A DNA stretch of 64,000 bases from the NCBI RefSeq assembly GCF_008520265.1, contig NZ_VIQM01000040.1, positions 219,824 to 283,823 on the forward strand, given 5' to 3'. Below, piece by piece: positions 34,628 to 42,009 of the stretch (position 1 is its first letter; each line of letters starts with the position of its first letter). Below the pieces are notes generated by a model. That model had not been told where the DNA came from. It saw nothing but the letters and a program-made list of their open reading frames with translations, and made no database searches. The translations under genes and the position numbers were made by a program. The DNA is from Sphingobacterium cavernae. GTDB lineage: Bacteria; Bacteroidota; Bacteroidia; Sphingobacteriales; Sphingobacteriaceae.

Positions 34628-35488
34628 ATGAATAAAATCACGACATATTATATCACATTCGGGACTTTATTAGCAATCCTGATTTTAGCTGGCTGTACGG
34701 ATAAGAGTCACTCTATCAAGATGAAAGGCTCCGATACGGAAGTCAACTTAGCTGTAAATTTGGCTGAGAAATTTACTGAAATCGATCCTGAATTTAGTAT
34801 TGCTATCTCTGGTGGTGGGTCTGGCTTAGGTATAACATCCCTGTTAAACGGTCAGGCTGATATTGCTAATTCTTCTAGACCATTATCCGAGGAAGAAGTT
34901 GAACAATTCAAAAGTAAAAATATTGAGCTTAAAACGGTAGTATTTGCAGAAGATGCAACTGCGGTGATTATTCATAAAGATTTGCCATTAGAGGAAATTG
35001 ATTTGGAGACTTTGGGGAAGGTGTTGGATGGAACAATTGAAGATTGGAATGAATTGTCTAAAGTAAACATGCCAATAAATATATACGGTAGACAAAGTAG
35101 TTCTGGAACGTATTCTTTCATGAAAAAGAAACTGAAAATTGAATTTGCCCCTAATGCAAAGGAGATGACAGGTAATGCACAGATTATTGAAGGTGTGAAG
35201 GCTGATAAGTCAGGTATTGGTTACGTGGGAGCGGGTTATTTGTCTCCTGATTCGGAAAACAAACAGGGTGTTAAAGTTTTAAAGATTAAAATGACAGCAC
35301 AAGATACAGCGTATTCTCCTGTAGATCCATACGCTATCAATAATAATTTGTATTACTTCCAGCGTCCACTTTACCAATTCATTCTTGCATCATCGTGGCA
35401 CAAGGTAAAGCCTTTTATCGATTTCGAATTAGGTAAAATAGGTAAAGAAATAATCCGCGATCACGGATATTACATCAAAGAAAATTAA
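34628..35488 (+). CDS. pstS: Phosphate ABC transporter substrate-binding lipoprotein
   Basis: A 286-residue periplasmic binding protein for inorganic phosphate. The lipobox is LILAGC and the mature part begins KGSDTEVNLAVNLAEKF. Phosphate-contact motifs are SGGGSGLGI (near the N terminus) and GRQSSSGTYSF in the second lobe, as in the PstS family. The frame continues upstream, but the ATG at 34628 gives a standard lipoprotein signal. It heads the pstSCAB operon and is followed by pstC after 2 bp, with a Pho-box-like repeat upstream. Confidence 0.93.
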   Translation: MNKITTYYITFGTLLAILILAGCTDKSHSIKMKGSDTEVNLAVNLAEKFTEIDPEFSIAISGGGSGLGITSLLNGQADIANSSRPLSEEEVEQFKSKNIELKTVVFAEDATAVIIHKDLPLEEIDLETLGKVLDGTIEDWNELSKVNMPINIYGRQSSSGTYSFMKKKLKIEFAPNAKEMTGNAQIIEGVKADKSGIGYVGAGYLSPDSENKQGVKVLKIKMTAQDTAYSPVDPYAINNNLYYFQRPLYQFILASSWHKVKPFIDFELGKIGKEIIRDHGYYIKEN

Positions 35489-35490
35489 AT

Positions 35491-36381
35491 ATGAAATATC
35501 AAGCTCGTTTATCTTTAGATATCGTCTTTAAGTATATCTTCAAAATCACAGGTTTGCTCGTATTGGCAGCATTGGGGGGGATTTTGGCCATATTGATTTA
35601 TAATTCATTTTCCTTCTTCTTAGATGTCAAGCCTCTTGATTTTATCACTGGATTAGAATGGAATCCTACAGGAAAGTTGCCTCAATATGGTATGTTGCCT
35701 CTAATTTTGAGTACGACATTGGTAACTTTTGGTGCCATGCTTATCGCTATTCCGTTAGGAATAGGTACTGCGGCATTTATATCGGAATACGCCAGTCCTA
35801 AATTGAAAACCTTCTTAAAGCCAGCAATTGAGATGCTTGCTGCAATTCCTTCTGTAGTTATCGGTTTCTTAGGAATTGTTTTAGTAAGTCCAGGTATTGC
35901 GGATTTAGCGAATTTACCAAATGGTTTGAATGCCTTAAATGGTGCTATTTTATTAGCTGTAATGGCGTTACCAACTATTATTACGGTTGCAGAAGACGCT
36001 ATCCATGCTGTTCCAAAAACATATAAAGAAGCCAGCTACGGCGTAGGTGCCACCAAATGGCAGACGCTATGTCGTGTAACCATACCAGCTGCTGCACCAG
36101 GCATTATTGCGGCAATCATGTTGGGAGTCGGTCGTGCTATTGGTGAAACAATGACGGTTTTGATGGCAACAGGTAACGCTTCATTATTGCCAGAAGGTAT
36201 GTTTGATTCGGTAAAAACAATGACAGCAACGATTGCTATTGAGATGGGAGAGGTTCCTTACAAGACTACGCATTATTTTTCATTGTATGCTATTGCTACT
36301 GTATTGTTCTTTATGACGCTAGTTGCGAATTTGGTGGGCGAGTTTTTCATTAATAGATTTAGAAAGTATCATGCAGCGTAA
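35491..36381 (+). CDS. pstC: Phosphate ABC transporter permease PstC
   Basis: A 296-residue inner-membrane permease with six helices. The EAA coupling loop is visible as YKEASYGVGATKWQTLCRVTIPAAAPGI and the preceding AIPSVVIGFLGIV is typical of PstC. It forms the translocation channel with PstA. The gene follows pstS by 2 bp and overlaps pstA by 11 bp. The N-terminal cytosolic stretch (MKYQARLSLD) is short. Confidence 0.94.
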   Translation: MKYQARLSLDIVFKYIFKITGLLVLAALGGILAILIYNSFSFFLDVKPLDFITGLEWNPTGKLPQYGMLPLILSTTLVTFGAMLIAIPLGIGTAAFISEYASPKLKTFLKPAIEMLAAIPSVVIGFLGIVLVSPGIADLANLPNGLNALNGAILLAVMALPTIITVAEDAIHAVPKTYKEASYGVGATKWQTLCRVTIPAAAPGIIAAIMLGVGRAIGETMTVLMATGNASLLPEGMFDSVKTMTATIAIEMGEVPYKTTHYFSLYAIATVLFFMTLVANLVGEFFINRFRKYHAA

Positions 36382-37228
36382 AAGATTTCAGTTCACTTCC
36401 ATCATTGAATGGGGAACATTATTAATAACCACAGGATTAGTCTGTTTCTTTTTAGTGCTTATCCTTTGGGAGATTATTTCTCAAGGAGCAGGATCTCTTT
36501 CATGGTCTTTCATCAGTGAAGTTCCTAGAGAAGGAATGACAAAGGGAGGAATTTTAACCCCAATATTAGGTACGGTTTTATTGACCTTATTGACGGCTTT
36601 ATTCTCTATTCCTTTTGGTGTTTGTTGTGCTATATACTTGAATGAATATGCTGAGGATAATTGGTTGACCAAAACAATTCGTGCCGCTATCCGTAATCTA
36701 TCTGGAGTACCTTCAATTATCTATGGTTTATTCGGATTAGCTTTGTTTGTACAGGCATTACAGTTAGGTACTTCTATGTTGTCCGCTGGTCTTACATTGG
36801 GATTATTGTCATTACCGTACATCATCACAACGACGGAAGAAGCATTGATGCGTATTCCTGCAAGTACCCGTGAGGCTGCATTAGCGGTTGGTGCTACAAA
36901 ATTAGAAACAATAAAAGATGTTGTATTGCCATCGGCAATGCCAGGGATTTTAACAGGGGTTGTTTTGACATTATCTCGTGCGGCAGGGGAGACAGCGCCG
37001 ATATTATTTACAGGAGCGGCATTTTATATTAATGGTATAGGTGGGACAGTGGATAATGAGTTTATGGCGTTGCCATACCATTTGTACATGCTTTCTACAC
37101 AGCATCAATCTATCGAAGAAGTAAGACCAATTGCATATGGTACTGCTTTAGTATTAATAATCGTTGTCTTCTTATTGAATTTGACAGCATTTTATATTCG
37201 TTATAAATACAGAAAAAATGAAAACTAA
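36371..37228 (+). CDS. pstA: Phosphate ABC transporter permease PstA
   Basis: A 285-residue permease with six membrane helices and the EAA loop STREAALAVGATKLETIKDVVLP, the hallmark of PstA/PstC. GVPSIIYGLFGLALF and the C-terminal GTALVLIIVVFLLNL are family-typical. I chose the ATG at 36371 inside the pstC reading frame's end (11-bp overlap), because the frame from 36323 only translates out-of-frame pstC sequence. It pairs with PstC. Confidence 0.94.
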   Translation: MQRKRFQFTSIIEWGTLLITTGLVCFFLVLILWEIISQGAGSLSWSFISEVPREGMTKGGILTPILGTVLLTLLTALFSIPFGVCCAIYLNEYAEDNWLTKTIRAAIRNLSGVPSIIYGLFGLALFVQALQLGTSMLSAGLTLGLLSLPYIITTTEEALMRIPASTREAALAVGATKLETIKDVVLPSAMPGILTGVVLTLSRAAGETAPILFTGAAFYINGIGGTVDNEFMALPYHLYMLSTQHQSIEEVRPIAYGTALVLIIVVFLLNLTAFYIRYKYRKNEN

Positions 37229-37964
37229 GTTATCAGCTGAGAATTTACATATTAGCTTCGGCGCAAAAGAAGTACTTAAAAACATCAATGTATCATTTAA
37301 TGAGCATGAAATTACGGCATTGATTGGCCCTTCTGGCTGTGGTAAAAGTACGCTATTACGTAGTTTCAATAGAATGCACGATTTGTCTCCTGATGCAAAA
37401 ATTACAGGGACATTAAAGCTGGAAAACCAAGACTTGTACGATCGTTCTATTCCGGTTACGGAAATAAGAAAGCGAATTGGTATGGTATTTCAAAAGGCGA
37501 ATCCATTCCCAAAAAGTATTTATGAAAATATTGCTTACGGGTTGAAAATAAATAATCTACCACACGGAAAAGATGTAATCGAAAAAGCATTGCGTGAAGC
37601 TTTTCTTTGGGAAGAAGTGAAAAATGATTTGAAAATGCCAGCTACACGTCTTTCAGGTGGTCAGCAGCAACGTCTTTGTATCGCAAGAGCAGTGGCATTG
37701 CGTCCAGAAGTGATTTTAATGGATGAGCCATGTTCGGCATTGGATCCGGTGAGCACACTTAAGATTGAAGATTTAATAACACACTTGAAAGAAAAATATA
37801 CGATTGTAATTGTGACGCATAATATGCAGCAAGCACAACGTATAGCCGATAAAACAGTGTTTTTATATTTGGGTGAGGTGAAAGAAGAAGGAAATACCTA
37901 CGATATATTCAACAATCCTAAAGAAGAAATGACCTCAAATTACATTAAAGGTAATTTCGGATAG
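37218..37964 (+). CDS. pstB: Phosphate ABC transporter ATP-binding protein PstB
   Basis: A 248-residue ABC ATPase energising phosphate import. Walker A is GPSGCGKST, the Q-loop region VFQKANPFPKSIYENIAYG is PstB-specific, the signature motif is LSGGQQQRLCIARA and Walker B is VILMDEPCSALDP with the His switch in VIVTHNMQQAQ. It overlaps pstA by 11 bp and ends the operon before a strong terminator. No phoU follows, unlike many pst operons. Confidence 0.96.
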   Translation: MKTKLSAENLHISFGAKEVLKNINVSFNEHEITALIGPSGCGKSTLLRSFNRMHDLSPDAKITGTLKLENQDLYDRSIPVTEIRKRIGMVFQKANPFPKSIYENIAYGLKINNLPHGKDVIEKALREAFLWEEVKNDLKMPATRLSGGQQQRLCIARAVALRPEVILMDEPCSALDPVSTLKIEDLITHLKEKYTIVIVTHNMQQAQRIADKTVFLYLGEVKEEGNTYDIFNNPKEEMTSNYIKGNFG

Positions 37965-37970
37965 TAAACC

Positions 37971-38005
37971 AAAGCGCCACAACTTTAAATTGTGGCGCTT
38001 TTTTC
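37971..38005. terminator. Intrinsic terminator of the pst operon
   Basis: AAGCGCCACAA and TTGTGGCGCTT form an 11-bp stem with a six-base loop followed by T-rich sequence, immediately before the convergent asparaginase stop at 38008. Confidence 0.92.
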
Positions 38006-38007
38006 TG

Positions 38008-39024
38008 CTAGTCATTAATAGTTAACTCACCTCGAATATCTTTTTCTATCCAATAGGCTACAGCATCTTGATCAGCTAATTCGCCTTGCAAGTACATAAG
38101 TTTGGTCACAGCAGCTTCAAAAGTCATGTCGTATCCATTGAGTACTCCAATTGCCTTAAGACCTTGGCTAGTTTCATAACGACCAAGTTCAACAGATCCT
38201 ACGCTACATTGGGATATGTTCAGAATGTTTTTTCCTGATTTGATTGCATCACTTAATAAATCCAGAAACCATTTTTCGGTTGTTGTATTTCCCGAACCGA
38301 ATGTTTCCATCACGATGGAGCGCACATCAGCATCCAAAATAGATTTTATAGTAGAGGCACTGATTCCAGGGAAAAGTTTGAGTACTGCAACTTTGTTATC
38401 GACTTGATTATGACAAATAAACTCTTTGTCCGAATTATTCATCAACGCTTCAAAATTGTATTTTAAATGTATGCCAGCTTCTACCAAAACAGGGTAGTTT
38501 GGAGATCTGAAAGCTTCAAATTTTGCGGAGTTGTATTTGAAAGATCGGTTGCCACGGAATAATTTATTGTCAAAAAGAATGCACACTTCCTGCACAATAG
38601 ATTTTCCATTATGTTTGGCACTGGCAATTTCAAGTGCTGTCATCATATTTTCGCGGGCATCGGTACGTATTTCACCAATAGGTAATTGCGAGCCAGAGAA
38701 AATCACTGGTTTTTGAAGACCTTCTAACAAAAAGCTTAAAATCGATGCCGAAAATGCCATAGTATCCGAACCATGTAAAATTACAAATCCGTCATATTCA
38801 TCATAATTGTCTTTGATGATTTGTGCCATTTCAATCCAAATCTCTGGTGTCATATTCGACGAATCAATAATAGGATTGAACGAATGAACTGTTAATTGAT
38901 AGTCCAACCGGCTCAAATCTGGAAGGTTGTTTTTGATTAATTCAAAATCAAAAGGCACAAAAGTACCTGATTCATCTTGAACCATACCGATTGTGCCGCC
39001 TGTGTATATGATGAATATTTTCAT
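38008..39024 (-). CDS. ansA: Type I L-asparaginase
   Basis: A 338-residue enzyme hydrolysing L-asparagine to aspartate and ammonia. The first catalytic threonine is in IYTGGTIGM and the second triad in VILHGSDTMAFSAS; the Ser/Asp positions between them are intact. There is no signal peptide, so it is the cytosolic, lower-affinity type (AnsA) rather than the periplasmic one. It follows tatD by 2 bp on the same strand, suggesting co-transcription. Confidence 0.92.
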   Translation of the reverse strand: MKIFIIYTGGTIGMVQDESGTFVPFDFELIKNNLPDLSRLDYQLTVHSFNPIIDSSNMTPEIWIEMAQIIKDNYDEYDGFVILHGSDTMAFSASILSFLLEGLQKPVIFSGSQLPIGEIRTDARENMMTALEIASAKHNGKSIVQEVCILFDNKLFRGNRSFKYNSAKFEAFRSPNYPVLVEAGIHLKYNFEALMNNSDKEFICHNQVDNKVAVLKLFPGISASTIKSILDADVRSIVMETFGSGNTTTEKWFLDLLSDAIKSGKNILNISQCSVGSVELGRYETSQGLKAIGVLNGYDMTFEAAVTKLMYLQGELADQDAVAYWIEKDIRGELTIND

Positions 39025-39026
39025 TG

Positions 39027-39809
39027 CTAAATACCAAAAATGTCTTTAGAATTTTGTGTTGTTATTCTGGCTACTTCGTCTATGCTTATTTCGTGTATAT
39101 CTGCAACTTTTTGCGCAACATGAATTAAATAAGAACTCTCATTTTCTTTACCTCTAAATGGAGAAGGAGCTAAATAAGGTGAATCGGTTTCTAAAACGAT
39201 ATGTTGCAAATCAATGTCTTTCACAACAAGATCTAAACCTGCTTTTTTAAACGTCACGACACCGCCAATTCCCAACTTAAAATCAAGATTTATAGCCCGC
39301 TGCGCTTGTTCTAGTGTTCCTGTAAAGCAGTGAAAAATTCCAAATAATTTGTCGTCATTCATGTCTTCCAATACCTCAAAAATCTCATCAAATGCTTCAC
39401 GACAATGGATGTCAATTGGTAAACCTAATGATTTAGCCCAATTTATCTGCGTTCGAAAAGCATCTTGTTGCCAGGTCAATGTACTTTTATCCCAATACAA
39501 ATCAATACCAATTTCTCCAATAGCGTAAATCTTTTGATTTTCGATAGCTTTTTCTATTGTTGAAAGTTCCTCTTTGTAATTTTCTTTTACACTACAAGGA
39601 TGTAAGCCAAGCATAGGAAAACACATATTCGGGTATGTTTGTACAGTTTCCATAACTTGCACAATAGATTCTGTATCTACATTTGGAAGAAATAATCGCT
39701 GAATATTATTTCCGATACATCTTTCGATTTGCTCTTGCATTTTATCTGTTCCGATATGATAATAGGCGTGAGTATGTGTATCTGTAAGAATTTGATTTGG
39801 TATTGTCAT
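39027..39809 (-). CDS. TatD family metal-dependent hydrolase
   Basis: A 260-residue TIM-barrel hydrolase. Metal ligands are visible in order: DTHTHAYYH at the N terminus, AIGEIGIDLY (Glu), DIHCREAFDE, FHCFTG (His) and LETDSPYLAPSPFRGKENES (Asp). Members are DNases or deacylases of quality control; the specific substrate is not determinable. It precedes the asparaginase gene by 2 bp. The FRGKENESS segment varies from the usual RGKRNEP. Confidence 0.92.
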   Translation of the reverse strand: MTIPNQILTDTHTHAYYHIGTDKMQEQIERCIGNNIQRLFLPNVDTESIVQVMETVQTYPNMCFPMLGLHPCSVKENYKEELSTIEKAIENQKIYAIGEIGIDLYWDKSTLTWQQDAFRTQINWAKSLGLPIDIHCREAFDEIFEVLEDMNDDKLFGIFHCFTGTLEQAQRAINLDFKLGIGGVVTFKKAGLDLVVKDIDLQHIVLETDSPYLAPSPFRGKENESSYLIHVAQKVADIHEISIDEVARITTQNSKDIFGI

Positions 39810-39865
39810 GGCTAAATAAAGCTGTAAAAGTAATAAATTGTTAAAATAGAATTTGTTTTAAAAAG

Positions 39866-39905
39866 AAAAAACACGATTTTGATAACAAAACCGTGTTTTT
39901 ATTTT
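39866..39905. terminator. Intrinsic terminator after the FKBP gene
   Basis: AAAAACACG and CGTGTTTTT with inner TTTTG/CAAAA pairs form a stem with one mismatch, loop ATAA, and A and T tracts. Read on the minus strand it ends the FKBP gene (stop at 39948). A second AT-only palindrome, TAATATATCA-TGATATATTA, lies at about 39914-39936. Confidence 0.8.
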
Positions 39906-39947
39906 GATAATTATAATATATCACATGATATATTATATATAATTTTT

Positions 39948-40931
39948 CTAGTTAACAGGAGCTGGAGCTGTTGTTGCAGCAGAATCCGCTTTAGGAGCAG
40001 TACCTTTGATTACATCAACTAATTCAACTTCAAAAACAAGAGGAGCAAATGGAGGGATACCACCTTGAGGTGCACCGTTAGATCCATAAGCTAATTTTGA
40101 AGGAATAATCAATGTCGCTTTACCACCTTTGTTTAATAATTGAAGACCTTCAGTCCAAGCAGGGATAACAGGATCCACACCTAAAGCAAATTTGATAGGC
40201 TCAAATGTACGCATTGGATTAACAGGAAGTTTTGCTTTATCTGCTTCTTCTTTAATAGAAGTATCAAATACTTTACCATGTGTTAATTTACCTACATAAT
40301 TTACTTTTACTGTGTCACCGATAGCTGGTTTTGCACCTTTTCCTTCTTCAGTGATTACATATTGTAAATCAGTAGCTGTTTTCTTAGGTTCTAATTTGTT
40401 GTCTTTAACGTAACTTTCAAGTTTACCAGCTTCCGCTTTTTCTAAATTAGCGATTAATTCTTTGTAATATTTGTCTAATTCTACGTGTGCGATTGAATCA
40501 GGCAATTCAGCTTTTTTGAAATGCTTTCTAACTTTAATAGTAAACGTTAAGAATTTGTCACCAATAGGAAGTTTTGGTTGACCTGATTTAGCCGCCATTG
40601 TATCTAAGTTAAGACGGAATACTGCACTATCACCTTCACCTAAATATTTGAACATTGATGAATAACTGCCTTTGTAGTTACCAGGGATTGTGTCCGATAC
40701 AATGTTTACATATTGAGGTAAACCTAAGTCATATGTACTTTGAATTAAAGAGTCATTTCTATCCGATTTAACGATCATATCCACAAATAAGTGGTCGCCA
40801 TCTGCAGCTTTAACAGCAGCTTCGTCTTTTACGATTTTATACTCAAGACCGCCGTCTCCTTTTTTAAAATTTTGGCATGAAGTAGCGAACAAACCTACTG
40901 CAGCAGCTAATACAAAAATTGATTTTTTCAT
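39948..40931 (-). CDS. FKBP-type peptidyl-prolyl isomerase lipoprotein
   Basis: A 327-residue lipoprotein (lipobox LFATSC, Cys19). The N-terminal part (about 25-195) is FKBP-like in arrangement, with DGDHLFVDMIVKSDRND and GEGDSAVFRLNLDTM, but lacks clear catalytic residues. The C-terminal domain (about 205-310) is a canonical FKBP with GDTVKVNYVGKLTHGKVFDTS, ALGVDPVIPAWTEGLQLL and KLAYGSNGAPQGGIPPFAPL. It probably folds proline-containing proteins in the periplasm. A Pro/Ala-rich tail ends the protein. It is the last gene of a short run downstream of nrnA. Confidence 0.9.
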   Translation of the reverse strand: MKKSIFVLAAAVGLFATSCQNFKKGDGGLEYKIVKDEAAVKAADGDHLFVDMIVKSDRNDSLIQSTYDLGLPQYVNIVSDTIPGNYKGSYSSMFKYLGEGDSAVFRLNLDTMAAKSGQPKLPIGDKFLTFTIKVRKHFKKAELPDSIAHVELDKYYKELIANLEKAEAGKLESYVKDNKLEPKKTATDLQYVITEEGKGAKPAIGDTVKVNYVGKLTHGKVFDTSIKEEADKAKLPVNPMRTFEPIKFALGVDPVIPAWTEGLQLLNKGGKATLIIPSKLAYGSNGAPQGGIPPFAPLVFEVELVDVIKGTAPKADSAATTAPAPVN

Positions 40932-40950
40932 TTTATTGATTAATACTTAT

Positions 40951-41961
40951 TTACTTTATTAATAATTCTGAATATTCAGGTAATATTGATTTAAATTTGT
41001 TTACAACGGACGATAAGTCTTCAGAAGAGCTACCCCCAGAAGCATTTAAATGTCCACCCCCATTGAAATATTTTTTACATATCTCATTACAAGGGATTTC
41101 ACCAATCGAACGCAAAGATAGTTTAATTAATTCGGTTCTGTCAACTATTAATGCAGCTAGTCGAATTCCTTTTATAGATAATGCATAATTCACTAAACCT
41201 TCTGTGTCTCCAGTAGTTACATCAAATTGCGCTAGATCTTCTTTCGAAATAGCAAAAAGAGCTGTATTGTATTCTGGAATGACTTCTAAACAGTTTAACA
41301 AACAGTAGCCCAAAAACTTTAATCTACGTTCTGTAGCACTGTTGTAAATTTGTTCGTGAATTTCCCAGTTTCTTGCTCCAGCGTCAATTAAACTCGCAAT
41401 AATATGATGAACTGCTGCGGTCGTCGATCGGAAACGGAATGACCCTGTATCGGTCATGATACCTGCATAAAGACAGGTGGCTATATCCGCATCTACTTGC
41501 GAAGCTGATTGGCATACCTCGGCTATGAATGTATAAATTAATTGTGCTGTTGCGGCAGCATTAGAATCCCAATATGTCAATTGCGCGAAATCTTCGGGGT
41601 CCAAATGGTGATCAATCATCCATTTCTGTCCTTTCGCGTTTGATATAATAGGCTCTAAAATATTGGTGCGAGACAAAGCACTGTAATCAAGACAGAATAT
41701 GATCTCTGCATTATCAATTAATTCTTTAGCAAGCTCCGGTTTCTCTGGATAAATAATTACATCCTGACGACCTGGCATCCAATCCAAAAATGATGGGAAA
41801 TCCGAAGAAACGACCACCGAAACATCGTGATTGTTCTTTTTCAACCAATGATATAGGCCTAATGAAGAACCTAATGCATCACCATCAGGTTTATGGTGCG
41901 TCGTAATTGTAATTCGGCTAGGTTTGGTCAGTAAATATAAATTCTCTTCTCCTTGTAACAT
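40951..41961 (-). CDS. nrnA: DHH/DHHA1 phosphoesterase, NrnA type
   Basis: A 336-residue bifunctional oligoribonuclease / 3'-phosphoadenosine-5'-phosphate phosphatase, cytosolic. DHH motifs: TTHHKPDGDALGSSLG (motif I), IFCLDYSALSR (II), MIDHHLDP (III) and CLYAGIMTDTGSFRF (IV). The DHHA1 domain ends with GGGHLNASGGSS. Bacteroidota lack the orn gene, for which this class substitutes. I chose the ATG at 41961; the longer frame from 41988 runs into the promoter. It has a good promoter of its own and lies about 20 bp upstream of the FKBP gene. Confidence 0.92.
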   Translation of the reverse strand: MLQGEENLYLLTKPSRITITTHHKPDGDALGSSLGLYHWLKKNNHDVSVVVSSDFPSFLDWMPGRQDVIIYPEKPELAKELIDNAEIIFCLDYSALSRTNILEPIISNAKGQKWMIDHHLDPEDFAQLTYWDSNAAATAQLIYTFIAEVCQSASQVDADIATCLYAGIMTDTGSFRFRSTTAAVHHIIASLIDAGARNWEIHEQIYNSATERRLKFLGYCLLNCLEVIPEYNTALFAISKEDLAQFDVTTGDTEGLVNYALSIKGIRLAALIVDRTELIKLSLRSIGEIPCNEICKKYFNGGGHLNASGGSSSEDLSSVVNKFKSILPEYSELLIK

Positions 41962-41977
41962 ATCTTTATTAAGAATA

Positions 41978-42008
41978 CAAACGTACAAATAATTCGTCTC
42001 TACGTAAA
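41978..42008 (-). promoter_or_regulatory. nrnA promoter, Bacteroidota type
   Basis: On the minus strand TTTA (42008-42005), a 19-nt spacer and TACGTTTG (41985-41978) match TTTG-N19-TAnnTTTG. It lies 16 nt before the ATG at 41961, just inside the intergenic space after the upstream gene's stop at 42010. Confidence 0.6.
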
Positions 42009-42009
42009 A

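Noticed and set aside
36323..36370. Upstream extension of pstA to 36323
   Set aside because: It reads out of frame through pstC coding sequence; PstA similarity begins at the ATG at 36371.
39914..39936. AT palindrome as an operator
   Set aside because: It lies downstream of the FKBP stop and consists only of A/T alternation around a short centre, so it is more likely part of a terminator region.
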